From positions 744,001-808,000 of the forward strand of contig NZ_JAPKNI010000001.1 in the NCBI RefSeq assembly GCF_026343955.1: a stretch of 64,000 bases of DNA, in the 5' to 3' direction. Position 1 is the stretch's first letter. Each line of letters begins with the position of its first letter. The translations under genes and the position numbers were made by a program. Of the stretch, positions 9,569 through 18,301 are shown piece after piece. The stretch comes from Kaistia defluvii. Lineage in GTDB: Bacteria > Pseudomonadota > Alphaproteobacteria > Rhizobiales > Kaistiaceae. Below the pieces are notes generated by a model. The model had not been told where the DNA came from and searched no databases. It saw nothing but the letters and a program-made list of their open reading frames with translations.

Positions 9569-10525
9569 TCATCCGTTCGGAAGGTTCTGGGCGAGTGCCT
9601 CGAGCACCGCCATGCGCACTGCGACGCCCATCTCGACCTGGTCGCGGATCAGGCTCTGCGGCCCGTCGGCGATGGCCGAGTCGATCTCGACGCCCCGGTT
9701 CATCGGGCCGGGATGCATCACCAGCGCGCCCGGCCTGGCATAGGCCAGCTTCTCGGCATCGAGACCGAAGAAGTGGAAATATTCGCGCACCGAAGGCACG
9801 AAGGAGCCGTCCATGCGCTCGCGCTGCAGGCGCAGCATCATGACGATGTCGACATCCTTCAGACCCTTGCGCATGTCGGTGAAGATCTCGACGCCGAGAC
9901 GGTCGAGCCCCTTCGGCAGCAGCGTCGATGGCCCGATGCAGCGCACCCGGGCGCCCAGCGCGTTCAGCAGCATGATGTTGGAGCGGGCGACGCGCGAATG
10001 CAGGATGTCGCCGCAGATCGCCACCGTCAGGTCGTGGATCGGCCCCTTGTGGCGGCGGATGGTCAGCGCATCGAGCAGCGCCTGGGTCGGATGCTCATGC
10101 GCGCCGTCGCCGGCATTGATCACCGAGCAGCCGACCTTCTGCGCCAGCAGATGAACCGCGCCGGCCGCGTGGTGGCGGACCACCAGGATGTCGGGGTTCA
10201 TCGCGTTCAGCGTCATCGCCGTGTCGATCAGCGTCTCGCCCTTCTTCACCGAGGACGAACCAACCGACATGTTCATGACGTCGGCGCCGAGGCGCTTTCC
10301 GGCCAGTTCGAACGAGGATTGCGTCCGGGTCGAAGCCTCGAAGAACAGGTTGATCTGGGTGCGGCCGCGCAGGACGGCCTTCTTCTTCTCGACCTGTCGG
10401 CTGACTTCGACGGCCTCTTCGGCGAGATCGAGAAGGGCGATGATCTCCGCGGGCAGGAGACCTTCAATGCCTAGCAGGTGGCGATGCGCGAACACTGCGG
10501 CGGGACTGGCTTTGAGCTCATTCAT
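9569..10525 (-). CDS. pyrB: Aspartate carbamoyltransferase catalytic subunit
   Basis: Condenses carbamoyl phosphate and aspartate in the second step of pyrimidine synthesis. The 318-residue protein has the carbamoyl-phosphate signature [13 protein letters not shown], the [10 protein letters not shown] motif, [11 protein letters not shown] and [13 protein letters not shown]. The start at 10525 (MNELKASP) is supported by AGGGGTCG just upstream; 13 further in-frame codons to 10564 are less likely. It is the first gene of the pyrB-pyrC' pair, with a 7-base gap, consistent with co-translation of an enzyme-scaffold complex. Confidence 0.96.
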   Translation of the reverse strand: MNELKASPAAVFAHRHLLGIEGLLPAEIIALLDLAEEAVEVSRQVEKKKAVLRGRTQINLFFEASTRTQSSFELAGKRLGADVMNMSVGSSSVKKGETLIDTAMTLNAMNPDILVVRHHAAGAVHLLAQKVGCSVINAGDGAHEHPTQALLDALTIRRHKGPIHDLTVAICGDILHSRVARSNIMLLNALGARVRCIGPSTLLPKGLDRLGVEIFTDMRKGLKDVDIVMMLRLQRERMDGSFVPSVREYFHFFGLDAEKLAYARPGALVMHPGPMNRGVEIDSAIADGPQSLIRDQVEMGVAVRMAVLEALAQNLPNG

Positions 10526-10744
10526 TGAAGCGACCCCTATATTGACTTCCGCCCTGGGCGACAAGACCGGCGGGCCTTTCCCCGTGTGTTTTGCACGCCC
10601 GCCAACGCCGCGCCAGATGGACCCTTGGGGTCATGGCGACGCGCCGGTCCCGGGCCGGGCCGCGGCCCGGCCGCGCGGTGGATTGCCGCGTCGGCTTGTA
10701 TCCCCCGGCCCAGGCGCGATATTAGCCGCGTCAAGGAGAAGCCG

Positions 10745-11194
10745 ATGAACGAGTGGACCAGCAGTTCCGAAGCGACCGTCCGCCCGCAGCGTTCGTTGTG
10801 GCAGGCCATGTCGCGCGGGTTCTTCTGCCGCTGCCCGGCCTGCGGCAAGGGCCGGATGTTCAACGGCTACCTCACCGTCGCCGATGCCTGCGACGCCTGC
10901 GGCGAGGACCTGTCGCACCAGCGCGCCGACGATGCGCCGCCCTATTTCACTATCACCATCGTCGCCCACATCGTGGTCCCGCTGATGCTGATCGTCGAAA
11001 TGGCCTGGCATCTCTCCAACATGACGCATCTGGCGATCTGGCTGCCGCTGACGGCCATCCTGACACTCGGCCTGCTGCGGCCGGTCAAGGGCGCCATCGT
11101 CGGGCTGCAATGGGCGCTCTACATGCACGGCTTCGATCCCGAGGGCGACGCCGACGACCACGCGCCGGAAGCCTGGCGCGCCGATTCGGGCTAG
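10745..11194 (+). CDS. DUF983 family membrane protein
   Basis: A 149-residue protein with an N-terminal zinc-ribbon-like element: CRCPACGKGRMF and CDACGED give two CxxC pairs. Two hydrophobic segments follow (FTITIVAHIVVPLMLIVEMA and LAIWLPLTAILTLGLL), then a short acidic tail. This is the layout of the DUF983 family, found in alphaproteobacteria, of unknown function. The ATG at 10745 is preceded by AAGGAGAAG, a strong ribosome site, so the longer upstream reading frame is rejected. It is divergent from pyrB. Confidence 0.88.
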   Translation: MNEWTSSSEATVRPQRSLWQAMSRGFFCRCPACGKGRMFNGYLTVADACDACGEDLSHQRADDAPPYFTITIVAHIVVPLMLIVEMAWHLSNMTHLAIWLPLTAILTLGLLRPVKGAIVGLQWALYMHGFDPEGDADDHAPEAWRADSG

Positions 11195-11477
11195 GGCCGG
11201 ACGGCCTTAAAATGCGAAAGCCGGCTTTCGGACAAAGTCCGGCCTCACCCTGATCCCATCCGTCATGCAGAATCCCGACCGGCTCGAAGAGCAGCGCTCC
11301 GCGCCTCTCCCTGAGGGAGACGTGAAGTTCAAGTTTGAACCCCATGAACCCTGCTGCTGCTCCCGATCCGACAGGGGCTGAACCGGCCTTCCCCTCTCGA
11401 CCCAAGCCGGCGCAGCGTCTAGAACGGCGCCGTCCTTTCACGACACAGCGCTGCATTACAGTATCCGAGGCGAATAC

Positions 11478-12680
11478 ATGACCATGGCATCCGGGCGGCG
11501 GACCGATGGCGGCGGCACGATCGGCCTCGTCGCGGCGATCGGATCCGTCGCGGCCGTCGGCCTCGGCTTCTCGATCACGCTGCCGCTCCTGGCGCTGACG
11601 CTGGAAGATCGCGGCATCTCCTCCACCTGGATCGGCATCAACACCGCCACCTGGGGCCTGGCCGCCATCGCCGTGACCCCGTTTGTCTCGAAGCTCGCCG
11701 CGCGAATCGGCACGGCGCAATTGCTGGCGCTGGCGATCCTGACCCTCGCGGCCGCCCTGCCCCTCTTCTATATCGCCCCCTTCTGGGCCTGGTTCCTGCT
11801 GCGCCTGATCGGCGGCGCCGCCGTCACCACCACCTTCGTGCTGTCGGAATTCTGGATCAGTTCGGCCGCGCCGCCCGCAAAACGGGGCATCGTCATGGGC
11901 ATCTATGCCTCGGTGCTGTCCGGCGGCTTCGCGCTTGGCCCGGTGATTCTGTCGCTGACGGGGACGCAGGGCATGCTGCCCTTCCTGATCGGCTCGGGCG
12001 TGCTGACGCTCGGTATCATCCCCGTGCTTTGCGGCCTGCCCGTCGCGCCCAAGCTCGATCGCCGCGAGAAGCACTCCTTCGGCCGCTTCCTGTTCCTGGC
12101 GCCCGCCGCCACCGGCGCCGCGCTGCTGTTCGGCACGATCGAGACCGGTGCCTTCGCGCTGCTGCCGATCTATGGCCAGCGCGTCGGCCATACACGCGAA
12201 CTGGTGATCCTGCTCGGCATCGGCGTCACCGTCGGCAACATCCTGCTGCAGATGCCCATGGGCATGCTGTCGGACCGGATGGACCGGCGGAAGCTCTTGA
12301 TGATCATCGCCGCCTTCGGCCTGCTCGGCGCGGCGATCCTGCCGCTGGTGGCCGCCTCGTTCTGGCCGCTGATGATCGCCCTGGCGATCTGGGGCGGCGT
12401 CATCGGCTCGCTCTACACGGTCGGCCTCGCCCATCTCGGTTCGCGCTTCACCGGGTCGGATCTGGCCGCCGCCAACGCCGCCTTCGTCTTCTGCTATTCG
12501 CTGGGTGGACTCGTCGGCCCGGCGACGCTCGGTGTCGCGATGGATGTCTGGAATCCGCATGGCTTCGCCATCGGGATCGGCCTCTTCTTCGCCGCCTATC
12601 TCGCCATGCTGATCATCCGGATCGGGCTGGCGCGACTTCCCGGAGGAGTTTCCAAGGGAGTGTCCAAGAAGCTTTCTTGA
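11478..12680 (+). CDS. MFS transporter (YcaD-like)
   Basis: A 400-residue major facilitator superfamily protein with about twelve hydrophobic helices. Visible features are the acidic/basic loop LSDRMDRRKLL between helices 8 and 9 (a variant of the MFS motif GxxxDRxGRR) and the helix-4 region LIGGAAVTTTFVLSEFWIS, which resembles the YcaD/drug-transport-like branch (SExWI). The substrate is unknown. The start has GAGGCG six bases upstream. In several Rhizobiales an MFS permease next to rpmG is the standard neighbour. The 283 bases before it (11195-11477) hold no coding potential I can support. Confidence 0.9.
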   Translation: MTMASGRRTDGGGTIGLVAAIGSVAAVGLGFSITLPLLALTLEDRGISSTWIGINTATWGLAAIAVTPFVSKLAARIGTAQLLALAILTLAAALPLFYIAPFWAWFLLRLIGGAAVTTTFVLSEFWISSAAPPAKRGIVMGIYASVLSGGFALGPVILSLTGTQGMLPFLIGSGVLTLGIIPVLCGLPVAPKLDRREKHSFGRFLFLAPAATGAALLFGTIETGAFALLPIYGQRVGHTRELVILLGIGVTVGNILLQMPMGMLSDRMDRRKLLMIIAAFGLLGAAILPLVAASFWPLMIALAIWGGVIGSLYTVGLAHLGSRFTGSDLAAANAAFVFCYSLGGLVGPATLGVAMDVWNPHGFAIGIGLFFAAYLAMLIIRIGLARLPGGVSKGVSKKLS

Positions 12681-12767
12681 CTTTCAGTTCTGAATCCGTA
12701 GGGTGCGCGCACAAAGGCGCCGGGCCAGTTTCAGCTACGCTGCGCGCAACAATTTTGAGGTTTGACC

Positions 12768-12935
12768 ATGGCCAAGGCCACCACGATCAAGATCAAGCTC
12801 GTGAGCTCCGCTGACACCGGCTTCTTCTACGTCACCAAGAAGAACTCGCGTACCATGACCGAGAAGTTCTCGGCCAAGAAGTACGACCCGGTCGCGCGCA
12901 AGCACGTCGAGTTCCGCGAAGCCAAGATCAAGTAA
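12768..12935 (+). CDS. rpmG: 50S ribosomal protein L33
   Basis: A 55-residue ribosomal protein: [14 protein letters not shown] followed by [18 protein letters not shown] and a basic C-terminus ending REAKIK. This matches the cysteine-free alphaproteobacterial L33, the form that does not need zinc. TTTTGAGG lies upstream of the ATG. An intrinsic terminator follows 20 bases after the stop. Confidence 0.98.
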   Translation: MAKATTIKIKLVSSADTGFFYVTKKNSRTMTEKFSAKKYDPVARKHVEFREAKIK

Positions 12936-12955
12936 GATCGGTTTCGGAAGTTTCG

Positions 12956-12983
12956 AAAAAGGCGCCGTTTCGGCGCCTTTTTT
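12956..12983 (+). terminator. Intrinsic terminator of rpmG
   Basis: AAAAAGGCGCCG, a three-base loop and CGGCGCCTTTTTT form a perfect hairpin with a T-run on the plus strand and an A-run on the other side. It can stop rpmG transcripts and, in reverse, transcripts coming from divK. Confidence 0.9.
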
Positions 12984-13051
12984 GTTGTCTCAAATGTGAG
13001 GGCGGCAGTTGTCCAAGCCTCTGAGTCTATCAGGCCGATCGACCTGCCCCG

Positions 13052-13224
13052 CCATCATCCTGAGGTGCTTCGCGTAAGCGAAGCCTCGAAGGAGGGTCCA
13101 GCGGGGCACTCCAGTATGCAGACAACGTCCGAAAGTCCGGCGAAACCCGCTCGCGATCCAGATCAAGGGCGTTCGCTGGACCCTCCTTCGAGGCCCGGCT
13201 TCGCCGGGCACCTCAGGATGATGG
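13052..13224. repeat. Large intergenic palindrome, CATCATCCTGAGGTGC type
   Basis: The left arm (13052-13102) reads CCATCATCCTGAGGTGC ... GCCTCGAAGGAGGGTCCAGC, and the right arm (13175-13224) is nearly its reverse complement, with about 70 bases between them. Each arm contains its own small hairpin (CTTCGCGTAAGCGAAG on the left, CCCGGCTTCGCCGGG on the right). This is the layout of dispersed intergenic repeats in Rhizobiales. It fills the gap between rpmG and divK and contains no gene. Confidence 0.85.
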
Positions 13225-13264
13225 CTACAGTTCCGGCCAGCAGCACGAATTGGGAAAAAGCGCC

Positions 13265-13636
13265 TCAGGCGTCGCCGAGATAGGTCTTCACCGTCTCGAT
13301 GAACTTGCCGATGGAGATCGGCTTCGACAGATAGGCCTCGCAGCCGCCCTGGCGGATGCGCTCCTCGTCGCCCTTCATGGCGAAGGCGGTGACGGCGATG
13401 ATCGGGATGACGCGCAGTTCGTCGTCCTCCTTGATCCACTTCGTCACTTCGAGGCCCGAGACCTCGGGAAGCTGGATATCCATCAGAATCAGGTCGGGGC
13501 GATGGGTGCGGGCGAGTTCGAGCGCTTCCAGGCCGTTTCGGGTCTGGATAATGTCATAGCCATGCGCTTCGAGGAGGTCGTGGAAGAGCTTCATGTTGAG
13601 CTCGTTGTCTTCCACCACGAGAACGGTCTTTGCCAT
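13265..13636 (-). CDS. divK: Single-domain response regulator DivK
   Basis: A 123-residue stand-alone receiver domain. The acidic pocket (VEDNELN), phospho-acceptor Asp in [13 protein letters not shown], the conserved Thr/Ser in VTAFAMKGD and the Lys in YLSKPIS are all present. Sequence style ([20 protein letters not shown]) is that of DivK, which is phosphorylated by DivJ, dephosphorylated by PleC, and acts on the CckA-ChpT-CtrA relay. AAGGGA precedes the ATG. It has no pleD gene beside it, unlike most relatives; rpmG lies beyond a palindrome on the other strand. Confidence 0.95.
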   Translation of the reverse strand: MAKTVLVVEDNELNMKLFHDLLEAHGYDIIQTRNGLEALELARTHRPDLILMDIQLPEVSGLEVTKWIKEDDELRVIPIIAVTAFAMKGDEERIRQGGCEAYLSKPISIGKFIETVKTYLGDA

Positions 13637-13731
13637 TCGTCCCTTCTTGCAGCCCTCGATCCCGTCGACGGCGTCTACTAGATGGTATCGATCTCCACTT
13701 TAGCGAAGATTCGTTTCGGAAAGGCAAATGC

Positions 13732-14025
13732 ATGATCCGGCAGAAAGAGCCGCCGCTCGACCTCGAGGGCGCGGAGAGGCTGGCGATCGAGGGCCTGGCC
13801 TTCCTGGCATCGGAACCGGAGGAACTGGGCCGCTTCCTGGCGCTGGTCGGTCTCGGGCCGGAAACGCTGCGCGACGCGGCCGGCGATCCGGGCTTCCTCA
13901 CCGCGGTGCTTGAATACTTCCTCGAGAACGAGCCGCTGCTGCTCGTCTTCGCCGCCCGCGCCAACATCCGGCCGACGCTGATCGCGGCCGCTCGCTACCT
14001 GCTCGACCGGGAGATTCTGGAATGA
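13732..14025 (+). CDS. DUF3572 family protein
   Basis: A 97-residue, mostly helical acidic protein (LAIEGLAFLASEPEELGRFL then ALVGLGPETLRDAAGDPGF), matching the DUF3572 family, restricted largely to alphaproteobacteria. Function unknown. The ATG at 13732 follows GGAAAGGC; the frame is open upstream into the divK leader but without support. Divergent from divK with a 95-bp shared control region containing one GANTC site (GATTC near 13709). The stop overlaps the next gene (ATGA). Confidence 0.85.
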   Translation: MIRQKEPPLDLEGAERLAIEGLAFLASEPEELGRFLALVGLGPETLRDAAGDPGFLTAVLEYFLENEPLLLVFAARANIRPTLIAAARYLLDREILE

Positions 14026-14651
14026 CGCAAACGATCGCCCTCGACCTCGACGGCTATACCGACCTGCCGCCCGGCCGGATCGCCAATGTCGTCACCTATC
14101 TGGAGATGACGAGCCGCCCTGCCCCGGCCGTCGCGGCGGAGAGCGGCCGGACGGTGCGCCATGTGGCGAAGCCGGATCTCGCCGCCTACCGCGACCTCTA
14201 CCGCCGGATCGGCACGGACTGGCTGTGGTTCTCGCGCGCCGTGATGTCGGATGACGAACTCGCCGCCCTGCTGGCCAAGCCCTCGACCGAGATCCACTTC
14301 CTCGAGCAGGACGGCGCGCCGATCGGACTGGCCGAGCTGCATCGCGGCGAAGGCCGGCCGGCGAATGTCGAGATCGCGATGTTCGGCGTGGTGCCCGAGG
14401 CGACCGGCACCGGCGCGGCCCGGCAACTGATGAATGCGGCGCTTGCCGTCGCCTGGGACGGCGGTACGGAGCGCGTCTGGCTCCACACCTGCTCGTTCGA
14501 CCATCCGGCCGCCCTGCGCTTCTACAAGCGAGCCGGCTTCACGCCGTTCAAGTTCGCGATCGAGGTCTCGACCGATCCGCGCCTCGACGGCCACCTGCCG
14601 AGATCGGCCGGGCCGCATGTCGCGTTGATCGATCCGACGCCGTCGGCCTGA
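14022..14651 (+). CDS. GNAT family N-acetyltransferase
   Basis: A 209-residue acetyl-CoA-dependent acyltransferase. The GNAT core is visible: IGLAELHRGEGRPANVEIAM (beta-4), the acetyl-CoA pyrophosphate loop as VVPEATGTGAARQLMNAAL (a variant of Q/RxxGxG/A), then VWLHTCSFDHPAALRFYKRA (the NxxAxxFYxxxGF signature with Asp-His instead of Asn). The acceptor substrate is unknown. The ATG overlaps the DUF3572 stop by four bases, so the two genes are translationally coupled. Confidence 0.88.
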   Translation: MTQTIALDLDGYTDLPPGRIANVVTYLEMTSRPAPAVAAESGRTVRHVAKPDLAAYRDLYRRIGTDWLWFSRAVMSDDELAALLAKPSTEIHFLEQDGAPIGLAELHRGEGRPANVEIAMFGVVPEATGTGAARQLMNAALAVAWDGGTERVWLHTCSFDHPAALRFYKRAGFTPFKFAIEVSTDPRLDGHLPRSAGPHVALIDPTPSA

Positions 14652-14708
14652 GGCCGGCGCTTTCCGGAGGGTTAACGAGGCGCTAACAGCGGCAGGTGCC
14701 GTTAACCC

Positions 14709-15116
14709 CTACCAGGACCGCCGCTCGGCGGCGGTCGAGCGAGCCGGGCGACGCGTCGCGGCAAGATCGACCGCTGCATTTCTCTCCTGGTCGCGGAGCG
14801 CCATCTGCTCCGCCTTGGCGAGATCGTCGAGCGCGAGATCGAGGCCAGCCTGGGCCGCGGCCAGCTGCGCCTCGAGATCCTGTGCCGAGGCGCGGAGATT
14901 GTCGCGCCGGGCCATCGCCGCCTTGGCGAAGGTCGGATAGGCGAAATGCGAGGTGTCCCGGATGCCGGCGCGTTCCTGCTCGACATTAATCTGGTCTTCG
15001 AGGTCGCGCGCCATGCGCTCGAACTCGGCGACCATGGTCTGGATCTGGTTGACCTGCCGACGCTTTTCCTCGGCCTGGAAACGCTTTAGCCGAATGATGC
15101 TATCACGCGACTTCAT
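14709..15116 (-). CDS. fliJ: Flagellar export chaperone FliJ
   Basis: A 135-residue coiled-coil protein (MKSRDSIIRLKRFQAEEKRR, then IQTMVAEFERMARDLEDQI). FliJ is the stalk of the flagellar type III export ATPase, contacting FliI and FlhA. Length and opening motif fit alphaproteobacterial FliJ. The ATG at 15116 is chosen over an upstream GTG/ATG extension to 15218, which would add non-helical sequence. No fliI or other flagellar gene is in the window. It is divergent from ctrA across a 461-bp control region. Confidence 0.87.
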   Translation of the reverse strand: MKSRDSIIRLKRFQAEEKRRQVNQIQTMVAEFERMARDLEDQINVEQERAGIRDTSHFAYPTFAKAAMARRDNLRASAQDLEAQLAAAQAGLDLALDDLAKAEQMALRDQERNAAVDLAATRRPARSTAAERRSW

Positions 15117-15241
15117 ACTCGTTACTCCCTGAACACTGAGACGTAGACGCGCTGCGATGCCGACGGCCTCGGGGACGTTCTCGTCGCCGCTGTGGTTAAC
15201 GGCCATCAAACTTGTCAAAACCTTAAGCCCGCGACCTCGCG

Positions 15242-15501
15242 CTAACCTTTCGTTTACGTCTCGCGTTAATCATGGCGCAGGAGGGCTTAAGGGCGGGTAA
15301 ACCCCGTCTGCGGTGCCTTCATCCTAATTCCGTGAGTCCGACCAATTGGTTACCGGAATTCGTGCAATCGAGCGAAAGGGTGCAATCCACACCAATTCGC
15401 TCGGAATCTCAAAGAGCTTGGGCGATTTCCGAATAATTCGCCTGAACCCCTTGTGAGCACGAATCAGAATTTGTTAACCATTAAGCGTTAGCCTTCGAAT
15501 C
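15242..15501. promoter_or_regulatory. fliJ/ctrA divergent control region with GANTC and CtrA-like sites
   Basis: The 461-bp gap between fliJ and ctrA (15117-15577) holds no gene. It carries four GANTC sites at 15334 (GAGTC), 15404 (GAATC), 15461 (GAATC) and 15497 (GAATC), the recognition sequence of the CcrM methylase, and a CtrA-like box CTAA-N7-TTTA at 15242-15256. Further TTAA elements occur at 15475-15485 (GTTAACCATTAAGC). This matches the known logic of ctrA promoters, controlled by methylation state and by CtrA itself. Site assignment is by pattern. Confidence 0.6.
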
Positions 15502-15577
15502 GGGGTGAGCCGTTTTCCAAGCACCGGTTTTCGAGGCCGGAGCGCCAAGCCCAGGATAGGCAATTGAGGGGATTGGT

Positions 15578-16279
<702 letters not shown>

Positions 16280-16309
16280 CCGGTCCTCCCCCGGCTGGAA
16301 TGTGAAAAG

Positions 16310-16331
16310 CTCCGCTCCGGCGGGGTTTTTC
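16310..16331 (+). terminator. Intrinsic terminator of ctrA
   Basis: CTCCGC, loop TCCG, GCGGGG, then TTTTTCTTT, 31 bases after the ctrA stop. The stem includes one T-G pair. Confidence 0.8.
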
Positions 16332-16403
16332 TTTGGCGGAAACCGGCGGCCCTTCACGGCACGTTCAAGGCCCTGCCCCGTGCAAGCCTTTGCCGGGCAA
16401 AGA

Positions 16404-16439
16404 AAAAGCCGCGCCGATCGTTCGATCCGCGCGGCTTCT
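16404..16439 (-). terminator. Intrinsic terminator of chpT
   Basis: AAGCCGCGC ... GCGCGGCTT forms a 9-bp stem whose minus-strand 3' side runs into TTTTTCTTTG, 41 bases past the chpT stop. It faces the ctrA terminator in the convergent gap. Confidence 0.75.
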
Positions 16440-16479
16440 CTGTATTTCAGGGCTGCGGCAGGCGCAGCCGTCCTGCCGA

Positions 16480-17250
16480 TCAGGCTTGCTGCGTGGCCTC
16501 GTCTTCGCCGACGGCGACAGGCTCGGCCGCCTCCGGGGCGGCTTCCGCGACCATCGTCTCGGCCGCGGGCGCTTCGGCCGGAGCCTCCTCGCTCCCCGCC
16601 GCCGCGGCGCTCGACCGCGCGGTGATGATCACATCCGTGCCCTCCAGCACCGCCGCCACGGTCATGCCGCAGCTTCGCGCCAACAGGCCTGCATAGTAAG
16701 GCTGCACGGCATGCGCATCGATGTTGACGTCGACGATCGTGCCGGGGATCAGCTTTTCGAAGGCGGGCGGGATGCGCGCGCTCGGGCCCGAGCAATGGAA
16801 GGTGACGTCCGGCCTGGACGGCTCGCCCTCGACCGTGACCTTGATCAACCCGCCGCGCGGCACGGAAGCCACCGCCATCAGCACGAGGTTGAGGATCAGC
16901 TTGACCTGGTTCTTCGGCATAAGCGCGCGCGGCGCCGTCCATTCGAAATTCGCCTTCTCGCCTTCCATGTAGCCGCGTGCGACCTTCTCGGCGTCGCCGA
17001 TGTCGATCTCGGCGCCGGCCGAACCGGCCGCGCCAAAGGCAAGACGGGCGAATTGCAGCTTGGCCGAGGCCTGGCGGGCGCTCTTGCGGATCAGGTCGAA
17101 GGCGAAGGCCTTCATTTCCTCATTGGTCTCTTCGTCGAGAACCTCGAGGCCGTTGTTGATCGCGCCGACGGGCGAGATGATGTCGTGACACACGCGGCTG
17201 CACAGCAGCGCCGCGAGATCGAGGGCTTCGAGTTCGATCTCATTGGTCAT
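16480..17250 (-). CDS. chpT: Histidine phosphotransferase ChpT
   Basis: Passes phosphate from CckA to CtrA and CpdR. The 256-residue protein has the DHp-like helix with the phospho-accepting histidine in CSRVCHDIISPVGAINNGLE near residue 22 and a degenerate, non-ATP-binding HATPase-like C-terminal half (KNQVKLILNLVLMAVASVPR ... MTVAAVLEGTDVIITA). An unusual ~45-residue Ala/Glu-rich tail (EEAPAEAPAAETMVAEAAPE) follows the fold. It is convergent with ctrA, an arrangement shared with other Rhizobiales. One GANTC (GAATC near 17276) lies just upstream of its start. Confidence 0.95.
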   Translation of the reverse strand: MTNEIELEALDLAALLCSRVCHDIISPVGAINNGLEVLDEETNEEMKAFAFDLIRKSARQASAKLQFARLAFGAAGSAGAEIDIGDAEKVARGYMEGEKANFEWTAPRALMPKNQVKLILNLVLMAVASVPRGGLIKVTVEGEPSRPDVTFHCSGPSARIPPAFEKLIPGTIVDVNIDAHAVQPYYAGLLARSCGMTVAAVLEGTDVIITARSSAAAAGSEEAPAEAPAAETMVAEAAPEAAEPVAVGEDEATQQA

Positions 17251-17514
17251 GACGGGTCATCCCCCTGATTGGCACGAATCAACGCATGGAAAAAAGACGC
17301 TTCGGGGATACACCGGCCCAACGATGCTGCCAACCGCCCGCCACCGGCGGGGCTGCAACCGGCCCTGCGGCGCGCCCGCCGGAACCACGTCAGAATGCCG
17401 CCCTTTTTTCACTTACACTCCTATCGGTGATTCGCGCGCCTGCTGCCGGTTTCCGCCGCCCGTCGGGGATCGGTTCCGTGCCATGACAGCCGCCACGACA
17501 AGGAGCCGACCGAC

Positions 17515-18090
17515 ATGACCCGCAGCCTGCGTCTTACTTTCTGTCTCGCGCTGATCGCGCTGGCCGCGCCGCTCCTTGCCCTCCGGCCGGCCTATGCGCA
17601 GAACCCGCAGCAATATTCCTCGGACGAGCTGGTCAATACCGGGCATCGGTTCTTCGGCGAGGTATCCGGCAGCCTCGCCTCCGTCGTGGAGCACGCAGTA
17701 TCCAAATATGGCCTGCCGAACGGCTACATCCTGGGCGAGCAGGGATCGGGCGCGCTGTTCGCCGGCCTGCGCTATGGCAACGGCACGCTCTACACCAAGA
17801 ACGCCGGACAGCATCAGGTCTTCTTCCAGGGACCATCGCTTGGCTGGGACATTGGCGGCGAGGGCTCGCGCGTCATGATGCTCGTCTACAATCTGCCCTC
17901 GATCAACGCGATCTATTCGCGCTTCGGCGGCGTCAACGGCTCGGCCTTCCTGGTCGGCGGCGTCGGCATGACGGTGCTGTCTCGCGACGACGTCTTCATC
18001 GTTCCGATCGTTTCCGGCCTTGGCGCCCGTCTCGGCCTCAATATCGGCTATCTGAAGTTCACCGACCGCCAGACCTGGAACCCCTTCTGA
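17515..18090 (+). CDS. eipA: EipA-like DUF1134 periplasmic protein
   Basis: A 191-residue secreted protein: signal peptide MTRSLRLTFCLALIALAAPL with cleavage after AYAQ near residue 29, then a DUF1134 domain (SGSLASVVEHAVSKYGLPNG, GYILGEQGSGALFAGLRYGN, GGVGMTVLSRDDVFIVPIVSG). In Brucella, the DUF1134 protein EipA is needed for envelope integrity and is under CtrA control; the same ctrA-chpT-eipA order occurs there. The start is preceded by CAAGGAGC. A GANTC site (GATTC near 17429) lies upstream. Confidence 0.86.
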   Translation: MTRSLRLTFCLALIALAAPLLALRPAYAQNPQQYSSDELVNTGHRFFGEVSGSLASVVEHAVSKYGLPNGYILGEQGSGALFAGLRYGNGTLYTKNAGQHQVFFQGPSLGWDIGGEGSRVMMLVYNLPSINAIYSRFGGVNGSAFLVGGVGMTVLSRDDVFIVPIVSGLGARLGLNIGYLKFTDRQTWNPF

Positions 18091-18301
18091 TCGATGGGAA
18101 CGCCCGCAGGGCGGGCGGCGGCGCAACACCGCGCGGGAACCGGCGCCGACCGGCCCGCGACACGCGCTTGTGGCTGGACTCCGGGCTTCGGACGATGTCA
18201 TTAGGAAAACTGCGCGTGGGCTGGCGCGGGGAAGCCGATGACTGGGGGATTGGGTCTTGCCGGCCCGTCCTCAGGCGCGACGGACATCCGGAGACGGTGC
18301 A

